Source: Nitrospira_D sp035465795
Lineage (GTDB): Bacteria > Nitrospirota > Nitrospiria > Nitrospirales > Nitrospiraceae
Direction of reading: 5' to 3'
NCBI RefSeq assembly: GCF_049546785.1
Contig: NZ_JBMWAN010000001.1
Coordinates: 620,001 to 684,000, forward strand
DNA length: 64,000 bases
Part shown: positions 33,652 through 43,478 of the stretch, in pieces
Layout of the letters: every line of letters begins with the position of its first letter
Numbering within the stretch: position 1 is the first letter of the stretch
Made by a program: the position numbers and the translations under genes
Notes under the pieces: model-generated
Database searches by the model: none
The model's input: the letters and a program-made list of their open reading frames with translations, nothing else
Told to the model about the DNA's origin: nothing

Positions 33652-34680
33652 ATGCCTTTTCGGGACATCAGCGGCCATGAACGTCCGATCGCCATTCTTC
33701 AGGCCGCGCTGTCACACGAGCGACTCGGACATGCCTATCTCTTCCATGGGGAAGACGCCATCGGCAAACGCCTCACCGCCATTCATCTCGCTCAAGCGTT
33801 GAACTGCGAACGCCCCTCGGCCCCTGAGTCGCTCGACGGCTGCGGAAGCTGCCGCGCCTGTCAGCAGATCGCCGCGCACACCCATCCGGACTTCATCGTC
33901 ATCGAGCCGGACCGTGAATTGGCCACACCGCAAATCAAGATTGAACAGGTACGGGAAATCGAGCAGCAGTTTATTTATCGCCCGCTCATGGGCGAGCGAA
34001 AAATCTGCCTGATTGATGATGCGGACCGCATGACCCTCGGCGCCGCCAATGCCCTCCTCAAGACGCTCGAAGAACCACCGGGCCATGCCCTCTTTCTCCT
34101 CATCACCAGCAGACCCAATGCGCTCCCCATCACCATTCGCTCACGCTGCCAGCTCCTGCGCTTTACCACTCCGGCCCGCACACAAGTCGAGGCCGCGGTG
34201 ATTTTGAAACGCGACGTCCCTCCGGCCGATGCCCGCCTGCTGGCGCTCGTCACGGACGGACGCATCGGCGACGCGCTCACGCTGGATCTCGCCGCCCTGC
34301 GCGAACGCCAACAGGAATGCCTCGAGCTGCTGGCGCCGCAAACGCTCCGCTCCACATCGGCTATTCTCATCGCGGCAGAAAGTCTGGCCAAAGCCGACCG
34401 CGGACTGGAAACCCTCACCTGGATCAGCCGCTGGATCCGGGATCTCATGCTCATCCATGTCGGCGGCGATCAGGACCAGATCCTCCATCTCGAACAGCTC
34501 GCGCAACTGCAAGACTATGCCCAACGGGCCGACCTCACCCAGCTCCTCAACCTCCAGAAAGACATCGAGAAGCTCGAACAAAGCGCCACCCGCCACTTGA
34601 ATCTCCATATGGCGCTGGAGTCGTGCCTGCTCCGGCTCCGCGAGGCCCTGGCTCTGGCTCCCGCAGGAACGCCTGCCTAG
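33652..34680 (+). CDS. holB: DNA polymerase III subunit delta'
   Basis: 342 residues. The AAA+ fold has the delta'-type P-loop HGEDAIGKRLTA near residue 32, zinc cysteines in CGSCRACQQIAAHTHPD, and IDDADRMTLGAANALLKTLEEPP, the SRC-motif region typical of clamp-loader subunits. RSRCQLLRF follows. It assists loading of the sliding clamp. It is followed by metG after 37 bases, a common pairing. Confidence 0.93.
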   Translation: MPFRDISGHERPIAILQAALSHERLGHAYLFHGEDAIGKRLTAIHLAQALNCERPSAPESLDGCGSCRACQQIAAHTHPDFIVIEPDRELATPQIKIEQVREIEQQFIYRPLMGERKICLIDDADRMTLGAANALLKTLEEPPGHALFLLITSRPNALPITIRSRCQLLRFTTPARTQVEAAVILKRDVPPADARLLALVTDGRIGDALTLDLAALRERQQECLELLAPQTLRSTSAILIAAESLAKADRGLETLTWISRWIRDLMLIHVGGDQDQILHLEQLAQLQDYAQRADLTQLLNLQKDIEKLEQSATRHLNLHMALESCLLRLREALALAPAGTPA

Positions 34681-34717
34681 AAATATTTGCTGACAACCTG
34701 GTATCTTCCCGTTCGCC

Positions 34718-36727
34718 ATGCGCGACGCAAACAGCTTCTACATCACGACGCCGATCTATTACGTCAACGATGTCCCCCACATCGGCCATGCCTACACGAC
34801 TGTCGCCGCCGACGTCCTCGCGCGCTATTGGCGGTTGCGCGGACGCGACGTCTTCTTTCTGACCGGTCTCGATGAGCATGGACAAAAAGTCCAGCAGGCG
34901 GCTGCGAAGTCCGGGATCGATCCCCAAGCCCATTGCGACAAACTCGCCCCGCAGTTTCAGGATCTCTGGAAGCGCCTCAATATTTCGAACGACGCCTTCA
35001 TCAGAACCACCGATGCCCCACACAAATCCGTGGTTCAACGCTACCTCCAAGAGCTGTACGACAAGCAGCTGATTTATCAGGACTCTTACACAGGCTGGTA
35101 CTGCACCTTCGACGAACGATTCTGGACCGAAAAGGATGTGGCGGATGGACTCTGCCCGGACTGTAAACGCCCCGTCGAGAAGCTCAGCGAACATAACTAC
35201 TTCTTCAAGATGGGGCAGTATCAGGACCGCCTGATCGACCACATCAAGCAACATCCGACCTTCATCCGCCCCGAATCGCGGCGCAACGAAGTCCTCGGCT
35301 TCTTGCAGACACAGAAACTCGGCGATCTCTCGATCTCGCGCCCGAAGTCCCGCCTCTCCTGGGGCATCGAACTGCCGTTCGACAGGGACTACGTCACCTA
35401 CGTCTGGTTCGACGCGCTCGTCAATTACGTCTCGGCCCTGGAATATCTGCCGAAAAATCCGGCGCTCGACCAGTTCTGGCCCGCTTCGGTCCATTTGGTC
35501 GGGAAAGATATTCTGACCACCCACGCCGTCTACTGGTCCACCATGTTGATGGCGCTCAACCTGCCACTACCGGAGACCATCTTCGCGCACGGGTGGTGGA
35601 CCGTCGACGGCGAAAAGATGTCAAAGAGCCGCGGCAACGTCGTGGATCCGAACAAGATGGTCGATGCATTCGGGGCCGATGCATTCCGCTATTTCCTGCT
35701 CCGTGAAGTACCCTTCGGACAGGACGGCGACTTTTCTCAATCGGCCATGGTCGCGAGCATCAACAGCGACCTGGCCAACGGAGTCGGAAATCTGCTCAGC
35801 CGCACCCTCACCATGATCGAGCGATTCGCTGGTGGCGCCATTCCTACGGCCGGCAGTCCGGCCATCCCCGAGATCGAAACCCGGATCGCCGCAGCCGCAG
35901 CAACACTCCCGGCAACCGTCGAACATGGATTCGGCGCACTTGCGTTTCGAGACAACCTCCAGGCCATCTGGGAACTCGTCGGCCTCTGCGACGAATACAT
36001 CGATAAGGCCGCGCCCTGGCAACTGGCCAAGAATCCTGAACACCTCCCGCGCCTGAACACCGTCTTGAATACAACGACCAAAGCCCTGCGCTTGCTGTCA
36101 GTGCTCCTCTATCCCTACATGCCCCACACCGCACAGCAACTCGTGAAACAACTGGGCCTCTCCCTCGATTTGTCCCGACCGCTTCCGCCATCAGCCTATG
36201 ACTGGGAGACGCCGCTGCCCGGCGTACGAATCTGCAAAGGCCCGGGCCTCTTCCCGCGTATCGAAACAAAACCACAAGGAGCGAAACCCGTGAGCGACAC
36301 TCCAGCGCCCCCTCAGCCAACCCCCGCCGCACCAGCGACAACTTCCATACCACCATCTCCGACGCCCACCGCCTCTAGCCCCACGCCACAAGCCCCTGCT
36401 CCGGCACAGATCACCATCGACGAATTCCTGAAAATTCAGTTGAAGACGGCGAAGGTGCTCAGCGCGGAACGCGTGCCGAAGTCGGACAAGCTGCTGAAAC
36501 TGCAGGTCTCGCTCGGCACGGAACAGCGGCAGATCGTGGCGGGCATCGGCAAGAAGTATGAACCGGAAACCTTAGTCGGCAAGACCATCGTCATCGTGGC
36601 CAATCTGAAACCGGCTAAGCTTATGGGCATCGAATCGCAGGGCATGGTCCTCGCCGCCGGTGATACCGAAGTGCGCGGCCTGGCAACCATCCTGGAAGAC
36701 GTGGAACCAGGCACCAAGGTCAAATGA
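34718..36727 (+). CDS. metG: methionyl-tRNA synthetase with C-terminal tRNA-binding domain
   Basis: 669 residues. Class I catalytic core with YYVNDVPHIGHAYT (HIGH) at the start and KMSKSRGN near 299. One zinc knuckle is visible (CPDC). After the anticodon-binding helices there is a Pro/Ala/Thr-rich linker at about 525-565, then a Trbp111/EMAP-type OB fold (ITIDEFLKIQLKTAKVL ... LKPAKLMGIESQGM) that dimerises the enzyme and aids tRNA binding. The stop overlaps the next start (ATGA). Confidence 0.97.
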   Translation: MRDANSFYITTPIYYVNDVPHIGHAYTTVAADVLARYWRLRGRDVFFLTGLDEHGQKVQQAAAKSGIDPQAHCDKLAPQFQDLWKRLNISNDAFIRTTDAPHKSVVQRYLQELYDKQLIYQDSYTGWYCTFDERFWTEKDVADGLCPDCKRPVEKLSEHNYFFKMGQYQDRLIDHIKQHPTFIRPESRRNEVLGFLQTQKLGDLSISRPKSRLSWGIELPFDRDYVTYVWFDALVNYVSALEYLPKNPALDQFWPASVHLVGKDILTTHAVYWSTMLMALNLPLPETIFAHGWWTVDGEKMSKSRGNVVDPNKMVDAFGADAFRYFLLREVPFGQDGDFSQSAMVASINSDLANGVGNLLSRTLTMIERFAGGAIPTAGSPAIPEIETRIAAAAATLPATVEHGFGALAFRDNLQAIWELVGLCDEYIDKAAPWQLAKNPEHLPRLNTVLNTTTKALRLLSVLLYPYMPHTAQQLVKQLGLSLDLSRPLPPSAYDWETPLPGVRICKGPGLFPRIETKPQGAKPVSDTPAPPQPTPAAPATTSIPPSPTPTASSPTPQAPAPAQITIDEFLKIQLKTAKVLSAERVPKSDKLLKLQVSLGTEQRQIVAGIGKKYEPETLVGKTIVIVANLKPAKLMGIESQGMVLAAGDTEVRGLATILEDVEPGTKVK

Positions 36728-37590
36728 TCCCCGTGCGCACATTTGTCCGTCTGTTGTGCATCGCCGCAATTCTTTCTACACCACTCCCCTGCCTCGCCCT
36801 CCCCGCTGAAGAGGATTCGTCTCATGACCTGCATCTGAACGATCCGAAACCCACCACCGTGCTGGTGCGCGTCGTCGCCCATGGCTCGATGGTACTGGGG
36901 AAGGAAGTCGGTGGCGCGCGCGTCACCATCACCGACGTGGCCAGCGGGCAGATCCTCGCATCCGGCCTCCAGCAAGGGGACGCGGGAGACCAGAACCAGA
37001 TCATGCGCACCCCGCGCCTGATGGAAGAGGCGCACTACAGCACGCGCCCGTCGGCGGCCTTCACCGCCACCCTCGACCTCGTCCGGCCCATCCTCGTCGA
37101 CATTGCAGCCGAAGGGCCGTTGGCCTTTCCGGCGGCGACCCAGCGCGTGACCACACGCACCTGGCTGATTCCCGGCCACGACCTGACCAGCGACGGAATC
37201 GTGCTGACGCTCTACGGCTACATTGTCCAGATCGAACATCCGAAAGCCGGCGGCGCAGGCCTCATCGCCAAAGACGACGTCATGCTCCGCGCTTCGGTGC
37301 GCACCCTGTCCGGCGCGCTCGTCCGCCCCCATGGCGACTGGGACTCCCGGCGAGTCCACATTTACGGCGAACTCCTCATCGGGGCACGCGTGGTCGAGCG
37401 TCTCCAACTCTTCTACAGCGGGGACAAGGCCGGCTTCGAAGCCCCCTTCTTCGTCCCGCTCCCCAAAGACGCCCCGGACGGCATCACCCTTCGCGTCGTC
37501 GCGGCCGACCCCTCCAGCGGCAACTTCGGCATCGGCGAAGCCAAATTCCCCGTCTTGAGCGAGCGGCTTCCCCCGAAATCTCCCCGATAG
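36724..37590 (+). CDS. hypothetical exported protein
   Basis: 288 residues with a signal peptide (TFVRLLCIAAILSTPLPCLALP). The mature part is rich in beta-strand patterns (TVLVRVVAHGSMVLGKEVGGARVTI) that resemble carboxypeptidase-regulatory or Ig-like periplasmic domains, but no family is recognised with confidence. It is translationally coupled to metG by an ATGA overlap, so it is expressed with it. Function unknown. Confidence 0.65.
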   Translation: MIPVRTFVRLLCIAAILSTPLPCLALPAEEDSSHDLHLNDPKPTTVLVRVVAHGSMVLGKEVGGARVTITDVASGQILASGLQQGDAGDQNQIMRTPRLMEEAHYSTRPSAAFTATLDLVRPILVDIAAEGPLAFPAATQRVTTRTWLIPGHDLTSDGIVLTLYGYIVQIEHPKAGGAGLIAKDDVMLRASVRTLSGALVRPHGDWDSRRVHIYGELLIGARVVERLQLFYSGDKAGFEAPFFVPLPKDAPDGITLRVVAADPSSGNFGIGEAKFPVLSERLPPKSPR

Positions 37591-37651
37591 TCGCGCCTTC
37601 CGCTCCAAGGAAATCTTGCTCCCTCCGCGCGGCCGTGCGAGACTGTCAGCT

Positions 37652-38602
37652 ATGACCGCCTTGGCCTCCTATGAACGGCTCCGCTCGCGTCTGCACCTGG
37701 CGCTTGGCCTGAATGCCATCGTCATCACCGCCGAATTCATCGGCGGGTTTCTGCTCGACAGCATGGGCCTCATGAGCGACGCCGGGCACAATCTCGTGGA
37801 CCAGGGCTCGCTCTTCCTCGCCCTCTATGCGCATCTGCTGACCGCCAGACCGGCGAGTGCCACCCGTACCTTCGGATACCACCGGGCTGGGGTGATCGCG
37901 GCCTTCTTGAATTCATTCGTGCTGTTGCTGACCGCCCTGGGCATTACCCTCGTCGGACTCAAGCGCCTCCTCCACCCGGTTACGGTCGACGGGGGCTGGA
38001 TGATGGCCATCGCCGCGCTGAGCTTCGCGGCGAACTTGAGCATCGCGTTGTTGCTTCAGCACGGCGCGAAAGATGATCTGAACATCCGCAGCGCCTTCTG
38101 GCATATGCTGGGAGATGCGTGGGTATCGTTGGGGGTGGTCGTCAGCGGCGGGGCGATTCTCCTGACCGGTTGGACGATTCTGGACCCCTTGATCAGCCTG
38201 CTGGTCGTCGGCGCCATTCTCCACGGAGCCTGGCCGCTCTTCAAGGAATCGCTGGATGTCCTGCTGGAATCCACTCCGCCCACGATCAGCCCGACTCACA
38301 TCGCCGCCATGATCGAAAGCATCCCTGGCGTGAAAAACGTCCACGACCTCCATATCTGGGCCGTGGAACCGCGCCTCATCATACTCACCTGCCATGTACT
38401 GGTGGACGGGGATGACGAGGTACTGACGAACGCCTTGCTTCACACCATCCGCGACCGCGTGTCATCCGGGTTCGGCATTCATCACATGACCATTCAAATG
38501 GGCACCCACTGCTGCGAACCTGACACCGTCCACTGCGACCTCTCCAAACTTCCGGCACGCAACCAACCCGTCGAATCCCTCGCCCACCCCCATCATCATT
38601 GA
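37652..38602 (+). CDS. cation diffusion facilitator (Zn/Co/Cd-type exporter)
   Basis: 316 residues from ATG 37652. Six membrane helices, with the transport-site motif LMSDAGHNLVDQGS in helix 2 and the second His/Asp element in helix 5 (HMLGDAWVSLGVV). The cytoplasmic C-terminal domain has GVKNVHDLHIWAVEP, the CDF dimerisation and metal-sensing motif. Its end carries a GTHCCEPDTVHCD region and HPHHH, which could bind metal. It would export divalent transition metal in exchange for protons. A CobW-type metallochaperone follows. Confidence 0.92.
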   Translation: MTALASYERLRSRLHLALGLNAIVITAEFIGGFLLDSMGLMSDAGHNLVDQGSLFLALYAHLLTARPASATRTFGYHRAGVIAAFLNSFVLLLTALGITLVGLKRLLHPVTVDGGWMMAIAALSFAANLSIALLLQHGAKDDLNIRSAFWHMLGDAWVSLGVVVSGGAILLTGWTILDPLISLLVVGAILHGAWPLFKESLDVLLESTPPTISPTHIAAMIESIPGVKNVHDLHIWAVEPRLIILTCHVLVDGDDEVLTNALLHTIRDRVSSGFGIHHMTIQMGTHCCEPDTVHCDLSKLPARNQPVESLAHPHHH

Positions 38603-38604
38603 GC

Positions 38605-38633
38605 TTTTCACCGGCCGTCCCACCCGATAGAAT
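38605..38633 (+). promoter_or_regulatory. candidate promoter of CobW-type GTPase gene
   Basis: TTTTCA (38605-38610), 17-base spacer, TAGAAT (38628-38633, five of six matches). It lies in the 83-bp gap after the CDF gene and 53 bases before the GTPase ATG. Confidence 0.45.
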
Positions 38634-38685
38634 ACGAATCGTCATCCCGATACCACCTATCGCAATCGACTAATGAGGAATGTCT

Positions 38686-39636
38686 ATGCCCGTTCCCTTC
38701 TATCTTCTCTGCGGCTCGCTCGGCGCGGGCAAGACCACGCTGCTGATGCGGCTGCTGGAACATTGGAAACAGGAGGGGCGACGGGTGGGCGTGCTGATGA
38801 ACGAAGCCGGCGAGATCAGCATCGACGGGCCGCGCGCCGGGACCATCGCCGAGCAGGTCATGAATCTCGCCGGGGGCTGCGTCTGTTGCGACACCAAGGA
38901 AGATCTGTCCTGGGGCATCGCGCAGCTGGTGAACGATGCGGAGTCGGATGTGTTGATTCTCGAATGTTCGGGGCTGGCCGACCCGGCGGAGGTGATCGAC
39001 GCGGTCACGGACCTCTACACCGCCCGTCTCACCACGCTGGAGCGGGTGATCGCCCTGCTGCATCCGATCCCCAGCGAAACCAGCAGCTCCAGTCACTATG
39101 TCACGACCCAGGCCATTCGCTGCGCGGACGAGTTGATCCTGAATAAGCAGGACCTCTATGTGCCGGGCCATTGGGAAGATTTCAAAAGCGGGATCGTGAA
39201 ACAGAATCCCTATGCCCGTCTCTGGGAAACCGCCCACGCCCGCATCGACCCCACCGCCTTGCTGTCGCCCGTACAGACCACCCGGCCAGCCTCCAGGACG
39301 AATGTGACGTTTGGCGCACCCCGCCCCTCAGGCTCACACCAGCGAGCGGATTATCATCCCATTGCCACCACCGTGCGCCTCCCCGGCCCCTTGAATCGCG
39401 CGCGATTTCTGGCCTGGACCGAGACGCTGCCCAAGGAACTCGAACGCGCCAAAGGATTCTTTCGTTTTGAGCATGAACCGGAGCTGCAGGAATTCCAGTA
39501 TGCCCCGCCGGGACAGGCAACGATTGCGCCCGTTATGCTGCTGGACGAACCGGATCCGGCAATCGTGCTCATCGGGCGCGGTTTCGATCGCGAGCAATGC
39601 CAGGCGCAACTGCTCGCCTGCCTCGCCCCGCGCTAG
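38686..39636 (+). CDS. CobW/P47K-type GTPase, putative metallochaperone
   Basis: 316 residues from ATG 38686, because GAGGA sits six bases upstream; an ATG two codons earlier touches that site. G1 motif GSLGAGKTTLLM is near residue 10, the metal-binding GGCVCCD (CxCC) near 67, and NKQD is the G4 motif. A CobW C-terminal domain ends the protein. These GTPases deliver Zn2+, Co2+ or similar metals to client enzymes. Location after a CDF exporter suggests shared metal homeostasis; which metal is not decided by the sequence. Confidence 0.88.
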   Translation: MPVPFYLLCGSLGAGKTTLLMRLLEHWKQEGRRVGVLMNEAGEISIDGPRAGTIAEQVMNLAGGCVCCDTKEDLSWGIAQLVNDAESDVLILECSGLADPAEVIDAVTDLYTARLTTLERVIALLHPIPSETSSSSHYVTTQAIRCADELILNKQDLYVPGHWEDFKSGIVKQNPYARLWETAHARIDPTALLSPVQTTRPASRTNVTFGAPRPSGSHQRADYHPIATTVRLPGPLNRARFLAWTETLPKELERAKGFFRFEHEPELQEFQYAPPGQATIAPVMLLDEPDPAIVLIGRGFDREQCQAQLLACLAPR

Positions 39637-39962
39637 CCAGCTGTTGGACAAGTTCGCCAGCAGCAGCCTCGCATCAATCCTGGATGATGCGCCGCATCAT
39701 GATGAGTCAAAGGTGACGTGCAACGCGGGCAGACTCGCCGTTGGGACCTTACTGCTCGGCCGCGGTGGCCAGCCTGCGAAGACAACCCACCGACACATCC
39801 TTGCCCCCTGAGCACAGGTCCGTAGCGCGACCTGACCGCGGGACGCACGCGTTCGACCGATTTTGAATTGTCTCCCGCGGAACGCAGTGGTAGGATGCAC
39901 GCCCATCAGGGTCAGGCCGCGCTGATTGAAGCCAAAACACGCGCGACATAAAGGACAGCCCG
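39637..39962. other. 326-bp intergenic region before hybrid kinase
   Basis: Holds a small hairpin ATGATGC-GCC-GCATCAT at 39684-39700 after the GTPase gene, without a T-run, and a promoter candidate at 39868-39896. No gene or tRNA-like fold is visible in it. Confidence 0.5.
39868..39896 (+). promoter_or_regulatory. candidate promoter of hybrid histidine kinase
   Basis: TTGTCT (39868-39873), 17-base spacer, TAGGAT (39891-39896). Same -10 box as the P-loop kinase promoter. The leader to ATG 39963 would be about 60 bases and carries AAGGA before the start. Confidence 0.4.
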
Positions 39963-42377
39963 ATGACAGACCCTCACGCCCACACCCCTGACCAACAGAC
40001 CAACGACCTGTACCGGCTCATTGTCGATGCCGCGCCGACCGGACTTCTCCTGACCAACCGGGAAGGCCTCATCATCCTGCTCAACCAGCAGGTGGAACAG
40101 ATGTTCGGGTACCGGCGCGAGGAACTCGTCGGCCAATCCGTTGAACTGTTGATGCCGCCACGCTTCTCTCCGGAACATGCCCGCCACCGACAGACCTTGA
40201 ACCAGGCTCCGTCGGCTCGCGCCATGGGTGTCGGCCGCGATTTGTACGGCCGGCGTAAAGACGGCTCCGAATTCCCCATCGAGATCGGCCTCAACCCGGT
40301 CACACTCCCCTCCGGCACGCACTACCTGGCATCGATGATCGACATCACGGCACGCAAGCAAGGCGAGCAGGATCTCCACCAATCCCGTGCAGACTTAGAG
40401 CGCCGCGTCCGGGAGCGCACCGCGGAACTCGTGACCATCAACACCGCCTTGCGCGAGGGCGAGGAGCGCTACCGCCTTCTGGCCGATGCCACCTTCGACG
40501 GCATCGCCATCCACAATCAAGGCATCATTGTCGAAGCCAACCCCGGACTGGAGCGGATGTTCGGATATGCTCCCGGCGAGTTGATCGGGACAGCCCTCCT
40601 CAACCTGGTGGCCGACGAATGCCGGGAGAAGGTCGTTGCCGCTATGCAGGCCGGTGAACAACCCCCTTACGAGTCCGTAGGCCGGCGCAAAGACGGCTCC
40701 ACATTCTCGGAAGAAGTCATCGTCAAGCCCTACCGGTATAAAGGCCACGACATGCATCTCGTGGCCATCCGCGATATTACCGAGCGCAAACGCGCCGAGA
40801 AAGCCCTGCAATCGGCCTACCAACAGCTCAGCTTCCATATTGAAAACACGCCTCTGGCGGTCATCGAATGGACCGCGGATATGCGTCTGCAACGCTGGTC
40901 CCCGCAGGCAGAAAAGATTTTCGGATGGCGGTCTGAGGAGGTAGAGGGGAAATATTCTCACGAATGGCGGTTCGTCTTCACCGACGATACGGAGGCCCTG
41001 CACGGCGTCATCGACCGGCTGATGAAGGGCCGCGAGCGCCAGAACGTCTATCGGGGCCGCCAGTACACCAAAGCCGGCGGCGTCGTGCATTGCGTCTGGC
41101 ACAACTCGGTCCTGACGGACGAGCGCGGGGCGGTCGTCTCGATCATGTCGCTAATCCAGGATTTATCCGGACAAGTGCGGCTGGAACAACAATTCCATCA
41201 CGCCCAGAAGATGGATGCCATCGGACGCCTCGCGGGGGGCATCGCCCACGACTTCAATAATTTATTGACGGTCATCAACGGATACAGCGATCTGGCGCTC
41301 GCAAACCGCAACATCCCGCCGCGCGTGCAGAACGGACTGCAGCAGATTCTGAATGCCGGCCATCGCGCCGCCTCGCTGACGCATCAATTGCTGGCCTTCA
41401 GCCGCCAGCAGGTCATGCAACCGCAGGTGCTGAATATCAACTCCGTTGTGGTCAACATGGAGAAGCTGTTACGCCGCCTGATCGGCGAAAACATCAAGTT
41501 GATCTGCCGGCTGGACGAGAAGATCGGACGCATCAAGGCCGATCCCGGACAAATTGAACAAATCGTGATGAATTTGGCCGTCAACGCGCGCGATGCCATG
41601 CCGAACGGCGGACAACTGATCATCGAAACCCAGCACGTGGAACTGGACGACGCCTTTCTCTCCACTCAGGCGCCGACGCTGTCTCCCGGCCCCTATGTTC
41701 TGCTGGCGATAGAGGATACCGGCATCGGCATGGACGACGTCACGCTCATGCGGATCTTCGAACCGTTTTTCACGACCAAGGGCCCCGGAAAAGGCACGGG
41801 GCTCGGCCTGGCCACCGTGCATGGGATTGTGCAGCAGAGCAACGGATTGATCACCGTGTCCAGCCAGCTTGGGCAGGGCACGCGATTTCAGATTTATTTT
41901 CCGCGCGTCACGGCCGCGATCCAGCCGGTCGCCAAGACCGGCTCCCCGCAAGCGGCCGTCAAAGGCACCGAGACCGTGTTACTGGTCGAAGATGAACCGA
42001 TCGTGAGAGCTTTTGCCCGCCAGGTCCTGACGGACCACGGATACGCCGTGCTGGAAGCGGCGACCGCCGAGGAGGGGCTTTTTTTGAGCAACGGTTATGA
42101 CAACACCATTCATTTATTGCTGTCCGATGTGGTCCTGCCCACCGGCGGCGGCCCGCTCCTCGCCAAACATCTGCGCAATCAACGTTCCAGCATTAAAGTC
42201 TTGCTGATGTCCGGCTACATCGATCGCGGCTTCAGCATCGCGGACAACCTGGCCGATACGACGCCGTTCATCCAGAAGCCCTTCACCCAGGAAGTCCTGC
42301 TGCAAAAAATCCGCACCGTGCTCGACACCCCGGAAACGAACTCAGACACCGCGCAACAGCTCTCGTGGCTCACGTAA
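39963..42377 (+). CDS. PAS-rich hybrid sensor histidine kinase with C-terminal receiver
   Basis: 804 residues, no membrane segment. Three PAS domains (about 17-130, 163-280, 285-400), the first two each followed by a PAC-type segment (GRRKDGSEFPIEI; GRRKDGSTFSEEV). HisKA carries the phosphorylated histidine in GRLAGGIAHDFNNLL at about 425. The HATPase has NLAVNARDAMPNGG and GTGLGLATVHGIV. A receiver follows at about 675-790 with LLSDVVLP and QKPFTQE. It is a cytoplasmic sensor; PAS ligands cannot be read from sequence. No output regulator is adjacent. It ends by overlapping the convergent PAP2 gene by eight bases. Confidence 0.93.
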   Translation: MTDPHAHTPDQQTNDLYRLIVDAAPTGLLLTNREGLIILLNQQVEQMFGYRREELVGQSVELLMPPRFSPEHARHRQTLNQAPSARAMGVGRDLYGRRKDGSEFPIEIGLNPVTLPSGTHYLASMIDITARKQGEQDLHQSRADLERRVRERTAELVTINTALREGEERYRLLADATFDGIAIHNQGIIVEANPGLERMFGYAPGELIGTALLNLVADECREKVVAAMQAGEQPPYESVGRRKDGSTFSEEVIVKPYRYKGHDMHLVAIRDITERKRAEKALQSAYQQLSFHIENTPLAVIEWTADMRLQRWSPQAEKIFGWRSEEVEGKYSHEWRFVFTDDTEALHGVIDRLMKGRERQNVYRGRQYTKAGGVVHCVWHNSVLTDERGAVVSIMSLIQDLSGQVRLEQQFHHAQKMDAIGRLAGGIAHDFNNLLTVINGYSDLALANRNIPPRVQNGLQQILNAGHRAASLTHQLLAFSRQQVMQPQVLNINSVVVNMEKLLRRLIGENIKLICRLDEKIGRIKADPGQIEQIVMNLAVNARDAMPNGGQLIIETQHVELDDAFLSTQAPTLSPGPYVLLAIEDTGIGMDDVTLMRIFEPFFTTKGPGKGTGLGLATVHGIVQQSNGLITVSSQLGQGTRFQIYFPRVTAAIQPVAKTGSPQAAVKGTETVLLVEDEPIVRAFARQVLTDHGYAVLEAATAEEGLFLSNGYDNTIHLLLSDVVLPTGGGPLLAKHLRNQRSSIKVLLMSGYIDRGFSIADNLADTTPFIQKPFTQEVLLQKIRTVLDTPETNSDTAQQLSWLT

Positions 42378-42927
42378 TCTGACGAACAGCCGGGGTTCTA
42401 AACCTCGGCCAATGCAGGAGCGCCCAGGCGGTTCCGCTGCCGATGAGTCCTCCGAGCACCCACCCGCCGAGCACATCAGTCGCATAGTGCGCACCGACAT
42501 AGACGCGGGCGAATCCCACGAAGCCCACGATCGGCCAGCTGATCCAGCCGGTTTTTGGATAGAGCACCTGGAGAAACGCCGCTGCGGCTGCCGTGTTCAT
42601 CGCATGGTTGGAGGGAAAGCTGAACAACCGGCCGCATGCGCCTCCCCCGACCACGATGGCTTCGTGAACAGCGTGACAGGGGCGCACCCGCGCCACCAGC
42701 CATTTGAGCTGCCCGCCAAGAAAATCGGACAGGCCGATGGCGCCGGCGAGAAACGGACTCCCGAGCAAGGCCTCCCACCGACGACGCCAGATCCAATAGG
42801 CGACCGCACACCCGACAGGAAAATACAACGTGCTGGTGGCGCTGAGACGGAGGAACAGCTGGTCGAAGATCTCAGAGCGGCCGGCGAGTCCGTTGATGGC
42901 GAGAAAGAGGGACTCGTCGAGGCTCAC
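42370..42927 (-). CDS. PAP2 superfamily membrane phosphatase
   Basis: 185 residues from GTG 42927. About five membrane helices. The three PAP2 motifs are present: KWLVARVRP, FSFPSNHAMN (PSNH in place of the usual PSGH) and ARVYVGAHYATDVLGG. Such enzymes dephosphorylate lipid phosphates, for example undecaprenyl pyrophosphate, which would support the envelope and EPS pathways; the substrate is inference. Its 3' end overlaps the histidine kinase gene tail to tail. Confidence 0.85.
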   Translation of the reverse strand: MSLDESLFLAINGLAGRSEIFDQLFLRLSATSTLYFPVGCAVAYWIWRRRWEALLGSPFLAGAIGLSDFLGGQLKWLVARVRPCHAVHEAIVVGGGACGRLFSFPSNHAMNTAAAAAFLQVLYPKTGWISWPIVGFVGFARVYVGAHYATDVLGGWVLGGLIGSGTAWALLHWPRFRTPAVRQIT

Positions 42928-43026
42928 GAGGCACCCATGGGGTGGGGCGAGAAGCCAAACGCACGGGGTGCGACCTGCACAGCTCGCTTTCCCCTCATCA
43001 CGTGCCTCATGCCCCTAAGCTTCCGC

Positions 43027-43464
43027 TCACCGGGTCCGAAAATGAATACGAACGGTGAGTTCCCCGTCGACGGCGTCGTCGCCCTTCATCTGGGGCTCGA
43101 AGGTCCATTTGCTTAAGGCTGCGAGGCCGGCGGCGGTCAACTCCCGATGCTTAGCGGGTTCCAGCACCACGACTGTCACCTTGGCCTCTTTCGAGACGAG
43201 CAGCCGCGCCTTCATCCAATCGTCGAGTTCTTTGCCGTCCAGCGACGAAGGAATGCCCGGCCAGGGCGTCGATTTCGCGACCGGCCCCAACTGCTGATCC
43301 TTGTTGAGGGACAACCCGTGAACATGCACTTCGGGCAATTCAAGGATATCCTCCTGATGATCCGCTTCGTGCGTGGCCTCATCCCCGACCGCCGCCATCG
43401 AGGAAACCGGCGAGAAACAGATCGTGACGACAACAAGCCAAACGAATCGCTTCACCATGTTCAT
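43027..43464 (-). CDS. exported TonB-C-like small protein
   Basis: 145 residues from ATG 43464. A signal peptide (FVWLVVVTICFSPVSSMA) is followed by an acidic/His segment (EATHEADHQEDILELPEVHVHG). The C-terminal 70 residues resemble a TonB C-terminal domain: LVSKEAKVTVVVLEPAKH, LAALSKWTFEPQMKGDD and VDGELTVRIHF, without the N-terminal membrane anchor or Pro-rich stretch of a working TonB. It lies directly downstream of a TonB-dependent receptor. Probably accessory to that receptor; mechanism unknown. Confidence 0.65.
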   Translation of the reverse strand: MNMVKRFVWLVVVTICFSPVSSMAAVGDEATHEADHQEDILELPEVHVHGLSLNKDQQLGPVAKSTPWPGIPSSLDGKELDDWMKARLLVSKEAKVTVVVLEPAKHRELTAAGLAALSKWTFEPQMKGDDAVDGELTVRIHFRTR

Positions 43465-43478
43465 CGCTTCACCCGGGT

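Noticed and set aside
36436..37608. Minus-strand open frame of 390 codons
   Set aside because: Antisense to the metG 3' end and the coupled exported protein; composition is typical of a shadow frame.
40466..40476. Second ops-like word (minus strand GGCGGTAGCGC)
   Set aside because: It lies antisense inside the histidine kinase coding region, not in a leader; taken as chance.
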